A stretch of DNA of 64,000 nt from Cercophora sp. LCS_1 (Eukaryota > Ascomycota > Sordariomycetes > Sordariales > Lasiosphaeriaceae). The position numbers and the translations under genes are program-made. Below, piece by piece: positions 1-10,303 of this stretch (position 1 is its first letter; each line of letters opens with the position of its first letter). Where the stretch lies: contig JAPZLL010000072.1 in NCBI GenBank assembly GCA_036250225.1, positions 48,633-112,632 of the forward strand, in the 5' to 3' direction. The notes below the pieces were generated by a model, which saw only the letters and a program-made list of their open reading frames with translations, did not search any database and was not told where the DNA came from.

Positions 1-373
1 GGCTCGTAGGGGGGTCCGTAAGCTGTCGACCGCGATAAGTCCAGCCCTGGTAGGTATGAGTGTCTGCTGGGGAGGTACTGTATGGGAAGTCAAACTCCAA
101 GGAGGGGTCGGTGATGACCATCACCAAATATGACAATGCGTCCACGATGGGGGCTGCTGCGACTGAGGGTATACCAAATTTTGTAAAAATGCCAAGTGGG
201 ATTGATGCGGTACATCGGCAGGTCTCCGTTGGAGACATGCATGGGGGCTTGGTTCAGGGCCAGTCGATCCCAATGGTTGTTCTTTGTTCCTGAAAATCAA
301 GAGAATGCTCTTGTCTACCCCTACAAACGGCGAGCAGCGATCCCCGACAAAAACCACCAAAGACATGTTCTTT
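1..373. other. Left edge, no gene seen
   Basis: Mixed-composition sequence downstream of the broken zinc-finger gene on the minus strand. I see only short overlapping open frames with no recognisable motif. Confidence 0.5.
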
Positions 374-835
374 CTACTTTCCAGAGTCCCCAAGCCGGAG
401 CTTCTCTCGATATTCCCGGCGCTCAGGATCGCAAGCACTCCCGCACCTGGGGCAGGTGTAGCCACACGTCTCGATGCCGACCCACGTCACCGAGCAGCGG
501 TTGCAGCGTCAGCAGCCTCGAGAAACGGCTCACTGAGAACGGCTGTTCCGCCATGCCGTTCTGCGACGCAAGTCCTCCTTGTGCTGGTCCCCTAGGTGAT
601 CCCTGAAGTGATCGTGTCGATGGAATGGTGCCATGTTCCGAGGGCATAACCGGTAGTCACAAAAGTACTTTCTAAACCCCTTCTCTTCGGAATGCATCAT
701 TCTGAAATGTCGCCCAAAGTCGGCAGAGCGTGTGAAAGACTTCCCGCATCCTGAATGGTTGCACTGGTAGACCACCTTACCCTGCTTGAACAAGGGGGCA
801 CCGCTGGTAGCGGAGCAACATGGATTAGGGTTTCT
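374..835 (-). pseudogene. Broken C2H2 zinc-finger protein gene
   Basis: Read on the minus strand, one frame gives a classical C2H2 finger (CNHSGCGKSF...H...H) and a second, less regular Cys/His unit. After an in-frame TGA near 539 and a second TGA near 510, the same frame continues with RCNRC and then CGYTCPRCGSAC, ending at a TAG at 374-376. This order (C2H2 fingers, then a Trp-Arg-Cys-Asn-Arg-Cys knuckle, then CxxCG) resembles a common family of uncharacterised filamentous-fungal zinc-finger proteins. The second stop lies where that family usually has Trp, so TGG to TGA is likely. No in-frame ATG precedes the first finger; a stop lies about 45 nt upstream of it. I therefore read it as a 5'-truncated pseudogene. 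A short intron starting at the GTGAGC near 540 is a weaker alternative, because it would have to remove the RCNRC knuckle. Confidence 0.55.
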
Positions 836-1922
836 CTATAAATCTCTGATAAACCCTATTGAAAACTGTTTGAGGTAGTCCGACACGGCTGTCGTGGTTT
901 TTCGATGATTCTCAGAGTCAGGGGCTTATTGTTCGCCTCTCCAGCGAAGTCAGAGGAAACTCTATTATAGTACTGGTTAGTAGCAACGTTTAGGGGCAAA
1001 AGGTAGTCATTACCAGCTGAACGGATTACGTTAGTTCAGCTCTGTGAGCCCGGGCAGTCACGCCTCCCATCTTGCGTGTTCTAGCCCGAGGCCAGAACAC
1101 GTTTTTTCCTATTAAAATTGTTCATTTCACGAATAGGGTCCCATTTTGGCCATCTGTATATATAGGATCAGTTCTAGACCCCCTCGGTCATCGTTGAAAT
1201 GATTCGGCGGCTACGGCGCAGCCTACCGAAAACGCTGATGAGGGTGAGCAAAGGTGAGCCAGCCTGAGCCAGGGTGAGGAACGTCACGTAATCCAGATCC
1301 GAAAAAGGAAATTTTGTGTGCCCAGATTCGTCGCACTCAACAGCTATAAGAAAGGCTCTCTGGCATGGCCAGAGAGCCGACGAGCAGTAGAATCACGTTT
1401 TTGCAGCCCGCAATAAGAAGTGCGGTGTTTCTGACATATACACACCAGACCTGCTAGGAAGAAGACTCCCAGTCGAGGCGGCCTCAACCAAGGAGGAATT
1501 CTCAGGCTCTTTCCGCCAATTTGGGGCTGTCTTGCTAGACTGGCAGATTGACAATGTATGTTGAGTCGTAAGCGGCTCTTTTTCTTCCCGACTTCGAGGT
1601 TTGTGATTCGTTGACGGCGAGAGGGAAACGCCAAGAGGAAGACCGTATTTCGCATTCACAACCGAAGATCGGCGGCGGGGCGGGACGAGGGGTCGCCACG
1701 CAGCCGGGACGCGAGATCTACCAATACGAACCACCAAAACACTGGAGCTCTTCGCATTCTTCGTTTTTTTTTTTCAAGACAGGGTGATCCTGTGCATCCG
1801 CTGTGACGTGATGGCTTCAGAGGACAATGGGAGCAATGTGTATAAGAGAGTACCACTATTTCCACCAAGTCTTGGGAATCACGCATGGCACACGAAACCA
1901 GGTTAAACTTACCTGGTTGTTG
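836..1922. other. Intergenic, serine hydrolase promoter side
   Basis: About 1.1 kb without a supported gene. Open frames on the minus strand (1344-1737, 1656-2012) are antisense or low-complexity and show no domain. Around 1239-1280 the heptamer GGTGAGC and variants recur several times. Confidence 0.45.
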
Positions 1923-3724
1923 ATGATGAGACTCCTCAAGCTCTTTGCCCTTGCCCATGCTACGGCCGTGGCACTCGAGTGTCACACCGAGCCCATCCTT
2001 CCTCGGCCTCAAAACCTAGTCCAGTCGGAATCATTCCAGAACTCTCTGTCCGGTCTCACCGAGAAGCTAGACGCTGCCATCGCTGGCGAGATCAAAGCAG
2101 GCTGGGACACCAGAAACGTCTCCATGTCCATCGGCCTTCTCAGTTACAACCAGCCCGACCCCAGCGTTCCCATCTGGGAATACCACCACCTCGCATCCGG
2201 CAACGTAAACGGCACAAAGAAGGTCAATCGAGACTCCCAGTACCTGATCGGGTCCGTCTCCAAAGTCATCACAGACGCCATCCTCCTCCGAAGCGGTATC
2301 GACCTCGACGCTCCCATCACCTCCTTCATCCCGGCCCTTGATAACGACACATCCATCATCCACTGGAAGAACATTACCCTCCGCTCCCTCGCCGGCCAAC
2401 TAGCCGGCATCCCAACAAACTGTCCGTCTCATCCCGTTCCCCATATCCGTCCCTGCTAACCCCATGGCCAGACGGTTTCTCGGAGTACTACTACCTCAAC
2501 TTCTACTTTGAGCTGCTCGGATTCCCCACCCTCCCCAACACCTCCTACCCCCCCTGCGGCGTCTTCGGCCTCAACAAAGGCTGCACCAAAGACCAATACC
2601 TCACCGGCCTCCTGCACTCGCACCCAACCGCCGACCCCTCCACCCGCCCCGTCTACTCCAACGTAGCCTTCGCCCTCGCCATCTACGCCCTCTCCTCTGT
2701 GACAAACAAAACCTACACCGAGCTCCTCTCCCCACTCCCCATGCACTCCACCTTCCCCGCCCCAGGGAACGACTCCCTTGCCGTAATCCCACCCGTCCCC
2801 AACAACTGGGGTTCTTCCTACGGCGACGACGCCCCCGGAGGCGGTCTAGTCTCCACCCTCTCCGATTTATCAGTGTTCTTCCACGCCATTTTGTCACGAG
2901 ATCCCAAGCTCGGCCTGAGCGAGACGCAGATCCGCGAATGGCTCAAGCCGCATGCGTTTACGGGGTCACCGTACAGTTTCGTCGGTATGCCGTGGGAGAT
3001 CTTTCGGCCTGCGCCTGGGTTGGTTTTCCCGGACTACAACGCGACAACGGGTGAGGGCGGGCACATTGTGACGATATACCAAAAGGGGGGCGGGGCGTAT
3101 GGGTACCGGTCGCATGTGGCGTTGGTGGAGGAGTATGGTCTTGGTTTGGTGGTTCTCACGGCTGGGGGCCAAAATGCGCTTGAGATTGTGACGAGTGCGG
3201 TGTTGGGTGTTGTTTTGCCTGCGGCGGATGAGGCTGCGAGGGAGGAGGTAGAGAGACAATATGTGGGGGTTTGGGAAGCGAATGGTGATGCTATCAATGC
3301 GACGGTTGAGGTGGATGGGGTCGGGCTCAAGTTGGCCGGGCTGTGGAGGGATGGGAGTGATATTTTGGAGGGGTTGCGGGAGTTGTGGGATGTTACGGTG
3401 AATGCGTTTTTGCCCAGTAGGTTGAACAAGTTGTTTCGGTTGTATCCTGCGTCGGTGGAGAGGAAGGCACAAGTGGAGGGACGGGAGGTGGTGTTGGAGG
3501 ATTGGCGGTTTCAGTGGGATATGGAGTTTGATACGGCGAGTGATTTGCCTGGGGAGAGACTGGCTGGGAATGATTGCTTGAGTTGGACGTTGGGAGATTG
3601 GATGCATTACGGCAGTGAGCCGGTCGATCGGGTGGTGTTTGTCAAGGATGCGCAGACGGGGAAGGTGCTTTGGTTGGATGTTCCGTTTTTGAGGACCGGG
3701 ATGATGGAGAAGGCGGCAGTGTGA
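1923..3724 (+). CDS. Secreted serine hydrolase, beta-lactamase/PBP-C fold
   Basis: Two exons, 1923-2421 and 2472-3724, give 583 residues. The 50-bp intron has an unusual GTCCGT donor but a good CTAAC branch and CAG acceptor, and joining it restores a continuous frame across the conserved Gly-Phe-Ser-Glu segment. The N-terminus (MMRLLKLFALAHATAVALEC) is a likely signal peptide. The expected catalytic motifs are visible: SVSK at about residues 101-104 (nucleophile Ser plus Lys of SxxK) and YSN at about 228-230. Many N-glycosylation sequons fit secretion. Fungal members of this family are mostly uncharacterised; some act on esters, peptides or beta-lactams, so the substrate is unknown. The start was chosen at the paired ATGs that begin the signal peptide, not the ATG at 1827, which would add 32 residues without hydrophobic character. 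Arp6 follows on the same strand about 300 bp downstream. Confidence 0.8.
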
Positions 3725-3910
3725 AGGTTCCATTCAGGATTTAATTTCGATCTACATTAATAACGATCATCTTCACAGACAAAATTGCTCGGAAGGGGAC
3801 GTAGACTCGATCTGCACCGACTTGTGACCCACGCGATGCGGTGGCATGGCACTGCGGTGACAGTCACTGCGATTGGGTCACCAAAGCGGCCTACTCAGAA
3901 GTGTGCCATA

Positions 3911-3925
3911 CCTAACCCTAACCCT
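3911..3925 (+). promoter_or_regulatory. Telomere-like CCCTAA box upstream of Arp6
   Basis: Two adjacent CCTAACC-type units about 100 bp before the Arp6 start codon. In fungi and plants such short interstitial telomere-like boxes can bind Tbf1/Teb1-type Myb factors in promoters of housekeeping genes. Function here is inferred only from position and sequence. Confidence 0.3.
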
Positions 3926-4023
3926 TTATGTCAATCCCCTTGCCTGCCGGGATCTTCGAGATTGTCGAAAGTTTGATCTTGCCTCCGCCAAACGCAACTC
4001 ACCTCAACGAAGCTCCGTAAACC

Positions 4024-5424
4024 ATGGCGGGGGGTAAAAAGTCACGCCCATCGGGCCCGGCTCCTCCATCCCGGACTTTGGTGCTCGACAACGGCGCAAA
4101 TACGATCAAGGCCGGTTTCGTGACCGACGAAAAAAGGGACGAGCCCCGCGTCATTCCCAACTGCCTCGCGCGCGACCGTCATAAAAGGACCTATGTGGGC
4201 TCGGAGCTGGAGAAGTGCAAGGACTTTGGCGAGATTGCCTTCCGACGCCCCGTCGAGAAGGGCTTCATCGTCAATTGGGAGGCCCAGAAGGAGATTTGGG
4301 ATCGCGAGTTCTTCGACGACAAGGCGCCCCAGAAATGCGACCCCTCCGACACGCGGCTCATCCTGGCCGAGCAGCCCAACTCGCTGCCTGCCCTCCAGTC
4401 ACACTGCGATCAGATAGTGTTTGAAGAGTTTGGGTTCTCGAGCTACTACCGCGGCCCTGGTGCGTTGTCTCACCGTTTGGCGCAGATTGTCGAGCTAACT
4501 CGTGTCGCAGGCCCGGCTTTCAATGCATACCGCGATATCCAAAAGATGTTCCGAACCCCGCGACCCGCAGACACGATCGTTGATTATCCCGCCGAAGTAA
4601 TACTGGTTGTTGACTCTGGTTATTCCCACACAACGGTCACGCCCATCCTCCAGGGCCGACCGCTGCACCAGGCTGTTCGAAGACTCGACGTTGGGGGGAA
4701 GTTGATGACCAATTACCTCACGAGGCTACTTTCTGTTCGTCACTTCGACATGCGCAACGATACATACGTGGTGAACGAGATGAAGGAGGCTGCCTGCTAT
4801 GTCTCGCTAGACTTCAAAGGCGATCTGGAAAAGACATGGAAGGGCACCCGCGGGGAGAAGAGGGAGTCATATCTGAACGGAGCTGGGATCGCCAAGGACT
4901 ATGTCCTGCCGGATTCGCATACTCGCTTCCACGGTGTTGTTCGTGACTACGAGCCTGGCTTGTCGAACAAAGCCCGGAAGGCTCTGGCGTCAACAGAGGA
5001 CATTCTCACCCTGCGCAACGAACGATTCGTCGTCCCCGAGCTACTTTTCCACCCCTCAGACATCGGCATGCGGCAGCCAGGCCTTGGAGACCTGGTCATG
5101 CAGTCGCTTTCAGTTTTACCCATTGGACTTTGGCCAGGCCTCCTCGCCAATGTTGTCGTTGTTGGAGGAAATTCTCTGTTCGACCATTTTATCCAGCGTT
5201 TGCAAACGGAAATTCTTGAGCGTGTCCCTGACGCATGCATCGTGCGAGTAGCACGACCAGAAAACCCGATCATTAGTACATGGTTGGGAGCTGCGGGCTT
5301 TGCCAAGCATGAGCATGCCGATAGACTTGTCGCGACCAAGCAGGAATACGAAGAAAATGGCGCTGCTTGGGTGGCACGCAAGTTTGCCCTTGGGCTCGGT
5401 GTCGATGCTGACGCTCAAGGTTGA
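4024..5424 (+). CDS. ARP6: Actin-related protein 6 (SWR1 complex subunit)
   Basis: Exons 4024-4459 and 4511-5424 encode 449 residues. The 51-bp intron (GTGCGT...GCTAAC...CAG) is a multiple of three and open, so it could be missed; splicing gives the expected Arg-Gly-Pro-Gly-Pro-Ala-Phe junction. The actin-fold phosphate-binding motif LVLDNGANTIKAGF is near residues 19-32, and a second actin-type nucleotide motif, VVVGGNSLFDHF, lies in the C-terminal third. Length and the Arp6-type RPxEKGFIVNWEAQKEIWD segment fit Arp6 rather than actin or Arp4. In yeast, Arp6 is a core subunit of SWR1, which deposits histone H2A.Z, and it works in the nucleus. The gene is convergent with the membrane-protein gene that ends 135 bp downstream. 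Confidence 0.9.
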   Translation: MAGGKKSRPSGPAPPSRTLVLDNGANTIKAGFVTDEKRDEPRVIPNCLARDRHKRTYVGSELEKCKDFGEIAFRRPVEKGFIVNWEAQKEIWDREFFDDKAPQKCDPSDTRLILAEQPNSLPALQSHCDQIVFEEFGFSSYYRGPGALSHRLAQIVELTRVAGPAFNAYRDIQKMFRTPRPADTIVDYPAEVILVVDSGYSHTTVTPILQGRPLHQAVRRLDVGGKLMTNYLTRLLSVRHFDMRNDTYVVNEMKEAACYVSLDFKGDLEKTWKGTRGEKRESYLNGAGIAKDYVLPDSHTRFHGVVRDYEPGLSNKARKALASTEDILTLRNERFVVPELLFHPSDIGMRQPGLGDLVMQSLSVLPIGLWPGLLANVVVVGGNSLFDHFIQRLQTEILERVPDACIVRVARPENPIISTWLGAAGFAKHEHADRLVATKQEYEENGAAWVARKFALGLGVDADAQG

Positions 5425-5559
5425 TGGGCCATCGAGGACATCTCGTCAACTCTGAACGCCAGTCCATGTGTTTACCATCAAGCAAACCGACCTATCTTAC
5501 AAGCGACCTTATTCGAACCACCAATACACCCTACCGAAGCCATTCGGAAATATACAGCT

Positions 5560-6415
5560 CTATTCCAGGGTCTGGTAGCCACTGTACTTTCCACGTGTGT
5601 ATGGGGGTCTGATCAGGTTCTTCAGCACCACGATGCCGGCGACACCTCCGCCATATATCAACAGCAAGTTACCCCAGGCAATATCCCCATATTGCCTCTG
5701 GCCAACCGCAAGAGCCACAAGGTCATACGCAAGACAACCACCAAGTATCCAGTCGCTGCAGCTTGCCAACGCGCCAAAGCCCACGCCCGTCAGGACTCTG
5801 GTAAGAGTACCGGCGCTCTGGTGGTTGAAGTAGGCGGCCGATCCATTATGCAACAAGTCGAGGACCCCTATGCCAGCAAACGTCTTGGCCACAATATGAG
5901 TGAGGATGGAGTTGGTCGACCTGAGGTCCATGGGAGGCAAACGCCCAAACACATAGTAGAGCTGCGCCAAGCTGTTGATGACGACAAACACGTTCGAGCT
6001 CAACAGGTCGGATCGGTTCCAAAATATCATCCAGGCTGCAGAAGTCAGTCTCGGGTCTTGCAAAGCAACATGGATGCAACTTACTGGCGATACAGAGGTT
6101 GCCCAGAGCATAGTACGGAGTGTAATCCACCATCAGGCCGACATCTTGGTTGTCACCTGTTTCGATCTGGTTGCCACCTACCTCGAGCTGTCTGGCACGT
6201 CGACGGCACAGCCGGTAGAGCCAGGCAGCTTGGAAGATCTGTTGGGGAAGGAAGAAGCCACCAATGAAAAAGGGCTGGGGAGAGAAGAAGGACAAGTTGG
6301 CGTCGTGAACATCCTTCATGTTGGGGCTGCTCAACATGCCGTAGGTTTGCGCGGCAAAGTCAAGACCAAAGCTCAAGGGCGCAAGCCAGCGCGCCGTGGA
6401 GTGCGAGACACCCAT
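5560..6415 (-). CDS. Polytopic membrane protein, unknown function
   Basis: Exon 1 is 6415-6085 and exon 2 is 6035-5560 on the minus strand. The 49-bp intron has GTAAGT donor, CTGAC branch and CTGCAG acceptor, giving 268 residues. The protein is strongly hydrophobic, with about seven candidate membrane helices spread along it and short loops; a basic RRRARQLE stretch lies near residue 85 and a short polar tail ends the protein. I do not recognise a named family; similar uncharacterised membrane proteins are common in filamentous ascomycetes. The ATG at 6415 is the first in-frame ATG; the open frame extends further upstream but only with non-ATG codons. It is transcribed divergently from the poly(A) polymerase gene, with about 800 bp between the two start codons. 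Confidence 0.75.
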
Positions 6416-7218
6416 GCTTGCGTACTTGATGGAACAGGTGATAGGGTAAGAATAGAGAGAAAGGATTTGATCCTTGGAGCGTTTGTCTGAGCTCACTGGG
6501 CGAACTCAAACGTGCTAAAAGCGGCGCTCAATCCAATGGGGAGTGTTTGTTGTTCGACACAGTTGCACCGGTGAATAGTTGAGTGAGCTGGGAGACCACA
6601 AGAAATGAATTGAATTGACTGAGTATCTTATAACTGCAGGAGGTCTATGGATGACGAGATGACATGGGGCTGCTCTTTTGATATGATGATGTCAAGCCCA
6701 GCTTCCGATCTTTGAGTTTCGGAGTTGGAGCTGCGGATCTTGCCTGTGATGTCCTCCAATGTCCACGGTTCGCACCTCATAAACTTATTCAAGATTCTCC
6801 AACCTAATTGGCTAACTCCAGATAATCCACATTTGCTACTTATTGCTTTTTTTCTTCTAGTTATTTTATGTCCATCGAAGTGAATTGTTCAAGATTGAAG
6901 CCTGCAAACCCATGTCAGTTCTGTGCTGTGCGAACAGTGCCACCATGACGATTTTCACAGCTGCGGGGTGCCCTTGAGAAAATCAGCTAGGCCCAAACCA
7001 GGTTGGGCCCGCCAAAAAATCTTAGCACCCGGCGCGTGCGACCCCGAAAAAAATTCGCGACGCTCTTCTTGCAACACCCAACCCCGCTGGTGAAAGTCCA
7101 ATCTTCAACCACTCGATCGCGACCGGCGCTTCAGCGTTGACCACTTGCACTGCGCCGGAGCCTTCTATCGCCATTCTTTTCTAAGAATCTCAGCGAACGA
7201 ACGGCCTGAAAAAAAAAA
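6416..7218. promoter_or_regulatory. Divergent promoter region
   Basis: 803 bp between the start codons of the membrane-protein gene (minus) and the Trf4-like gene (plus). It includes AT-rich tracts near 6830-6870. No recognisable gene or specific binding site was assigned. Confidence 0.5.
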
Positions 7219-10066
7219 ATGGGGAACAATCGAAAGGGCAGGGGCCGCCAGCGGGGCGGACCTGATGCGCGACAGCACAGCACACTCGCCAATATTCCTG
7301 AACCCGCTCGACCTCTTCCCCCAAGACCTCCTCCGCTCAACTTTCAACCTCCCCACCAGAGTGCTGGTTATCCTGCTGCCTATAGCCCAACAGGTCATTC
7401 CACTGCCTTCAGCCCGACAGGCCCCCCGCCGTATCCTATTGGCGGTGATCCCTCCGGTGCTGCCCAAGCTCCTGGTAACTACAGTCACAGTTTTCACGGT
7501 GCTGCTCAAGCGCCATCTCCCCCTCCCCCAGGCCTTGATTACTACGCACCCCCTCTGGCTTTTCCTCCTCCTCCGGCTTATCCTCCTCCGGTAGCATATC
7601 CACCTCCACCTGGCGCTGACTCTTATCACGGCGGTCAAGGTTATCGCGACAACGACTCGTACCGTCGCGACGGAGATTACTACCGTCAGAACGACAACGC
7701 TTATCGCCAGAACGACGAAATGGCGCGAAACCGCAACTCGAATCGCCGTAACGATGAAATGTCGCGCAATCGCGATTCGTACCGCTCGGGCAACGACTTT
7801 CATCGTCCCGACAGGCGCAACTCGAGAGACGATGGGAACCGCCGTAACGACGACAATTATCGAAATGGCAATCATCGCCGCAATGATAGCAACTACCGCA
7901 ACGACGCCAACCGGCGCGATGGAAACGATTATCGCAATGACAACAGTCGCCGCGATGGTAACAGTCGTCATGGCAATGATACTGGCTCGTATCGTCCTCC
8001 GGCTGCCGATACTTACCGCCCGCCCCAGGCCGAGTTCACATTCCAACAGTCTGCGCCGCCTGGTCTAGACTTTGGAGCCAGCAACCAGCAGAATGGCAAC
8101 CAGCAATCCGGGGGCCGTCGCGACAGAGGCCCGCCCAGAGGCCGCGACCGGGGCGCCCAGAGAGGCAGTCGCTCCCAATTTGGTGGCAGGCCTGGTGGGT
8201 TCCGGCCGTCGTACCCCGCTAAGCGCGAGCTTTTGACGGCCACGCACACCACTGGCAACGAGCAGATCCTGTACGGCGCGGACAACGGCGTGACGTACCG
8301 TCCTCTGGACGAGCTCACGGACAGCGACGAGGCGGAGATGGAGGAGTCCGGAGCAGAGAACGGTGAGCCCTCCACGAAGCGGGCTCGGGTCGCAGGGTCG
8401 CAGGCTGAAGGCGACTCCGAGCCAAAGTTTGCCCCGCGGTGGTGCAACCCGGACCCGTACACGGCCCTGCCCGCGGTGGACACAACCACCGCCGGGAAGA
8501 AAAAGGATGTTGTGCAACTCATCCGCAAGGCCCGGGTCCAAACCGGGGAGTCGAGACCTTCTCTGCCCACCACGGTGGAGGAGTTTATCTCCTTCGATGG
8601 AGATTCGAGCGAGGAGGAAGACGACGAGCCTTCGGGCAGCGGTGTCAATTTGGCTGCTCCTCCCCCAACTGCCCCTGTCCCGGGTGCCCCCATTCCCGTC
8701 GCCCCCATCCCAGTTGTCACGGCCCAAGCGGCGCTCGGCCCTAGCTATTCGAATAACATCCCTGTGCCTCAGGAGAGGAATCTTGCCCTCGGCAGCCGCA
8801 AGAGAACGCACAACGATGTAATCAAGCAGCCGGATACGAGGCTGACCAATCCTCCTACGGTCAAGCAACTTGGTGTTGTCAGCTACTGGGCAGCGAAGCC
8901 CGGCGAGGACCCGGTTCCTTGGTATGCGTTCCACCACGAGCTGGAGACGAATAGGGAACGGTAAGTCTGACGATTTGTGGGATTGGTACCCAGCTAACTT
9001 GCTCAGTCTCCATCAAGAGATTATGGACTTCTACGACTTCGTCAGGCCGCAACCCTTCGAGGAGACAATCCGGACCAAGCTCATAAACGACATGAAGTCT
9101 GTCATTCGTAAGCACTGGGGGGCCGGCGACGCCGAAGTGTATGCTTTTGGGTCCTTCCCAACTGGCCTCTACCTCCCGACGTCCGACATGGACATGGTGC
9201 TGTGTTCCGATGGCCACCTCAACGAAGGCCGTCCGCCCAAGTATGCCCTTGGCAACTTCGGCAAGCTGCGGAGATTTATGAACGTTCTCGCCGACCACGG
9301 CTTCGTGAAGGGTTTCAGCCAGGACTGTACTCAGATCATTGCCAAGGCCAAGGTGCCGATTGTCAAGTTTGTCGAGCGCAAAACCCTCCTAAAGGTCGAC
9401 ATCTCGTTTGAGAACACCAACGGACTCGCAGCAATCAACACGTTCAACGAGTGGAGACAAGAATATCCGATGATGCCCATCTTCGTCACGCTGCTGAAGC
9501 ATTTGCTGTGCATGTACGGGTTGAACGAGCCGGCGAGTGGCGGCATTGGCGGACTGTCGACTACATGTCTCGTGGTGAGTATGATGCAGACCCACAAGCG
9601 CCAAGATGGCACCCTCTATGCTGAGAGTGAAGACTTGGGCGAACTTTTGTTGGGTTTCACCGACCTTTACGGTAATCAGTTTGACTACCACCGGTACGCC
9701 ATCTCAGTCAACCCGCCGGCTATCATCGAAAAGGTTAGTGACAGCTCCCTCGGTCCCCCTCTCCCCAACTAACTTGAGGCACAGTCGAGTGTTCAGTCAG
9801 TCGTCTATAAGAATCTCTCCCGCTTTTCCATTCTCGACCCGAACAACCCGAGCAACGATATCGCCGGCGGTGCCAAAATGACCCAGATGATCGTGGAGCT
9901 ATTCCGTCAAATCCATGCTACCCTCGTTGAGAAGATTAAGAGCAAAGAGGAGGGTGAGCTAGGCAGTATCTTGTTGCCCTTCATGGGCGGTGACTACTCT
10001 AGCTTCCGCAATCAGCGTGCTCACTTGGCCAAGTTGGCCGGCTTGAACCCCCGCACCGCCTTTTAA
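7219..10066 (+). CDS. Trf4/5-type non-canonical poly(A) polymerase
   Basis: Three exons, 7219-8960, 9007-9733 and 9785-10066, encode 916 residues; both introns (46 and 51 bp) have GT-AG ends. The first ~580 residues are disordered: Pro-rich, then an Arg/Asn/Asp-rich block with repeated RNDxN/RRDGN units, then RG-rich, typical of RNA-associated proteins. The catalytic nucleotidyltransferase core follows: GSFPTGLYLPTSDMDMVL with metal-binding Asp near 641 and 643, and the third Asp in LLKVDISF near 712, then a PAP-associated domain. Family knowledge: Trf4/5/Cid14 enzymes oligoadenylate aberrant nuclear RNAs in the TRAMP complex for exosome decay. The frame ends at TAA 10064-10066, but coding-like sequence continues in the same frame and through a further intron to 10303 (see findings), so the native C-terminus may be longer or the gene slightly truncated. 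Confidence 0.85.
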
Positions 10067-10303
10067 CTCGTTGACAAGGACGCCCGACATGGCCCTACCA
10101 CTTGGCACACTGCTGGTTACGGAGACAACCCGGTACGCGCACTGCGCTTGCCCCAGCCATTTGTTTACTGTTAGTTACAGAGACAACCTCAGCATGTCGA
10201 CGGCTTTGGCGACCTGTTCACGGTAGCAACACACGGCGCACCCCCGACTCAGAGGCAACTCTTGTATGACTACGACACCCGAAAGGATATGGAGGATTAT
10301 TGA
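10067..10303 (+). other. Coding-like extension after the Trf4-like stop
   Basis: In frame with the upstream CDS, codons continue from 10067 to 10132. A 48-bp GT-AG intron follows (10133-10180), and the frame resumes in phase from 10181 to a TGA at 10301-10303. It encodes about 63 residues, including TWHTAGYGDNP and HVDGFGDLFTVATHG. The precise splice sites and retained phase argue that this was, or still is, the true C-terminus. Confidence 0.5.

Noticed and set aside
10001..10066. An intron that would remove the TAA in the Trf4-like gene
   Set aside because: Tested GT-AG pairs (for example GTGCTC near 10016 to AAG at 10077) shift the frame or are shorter than about 45 bp.
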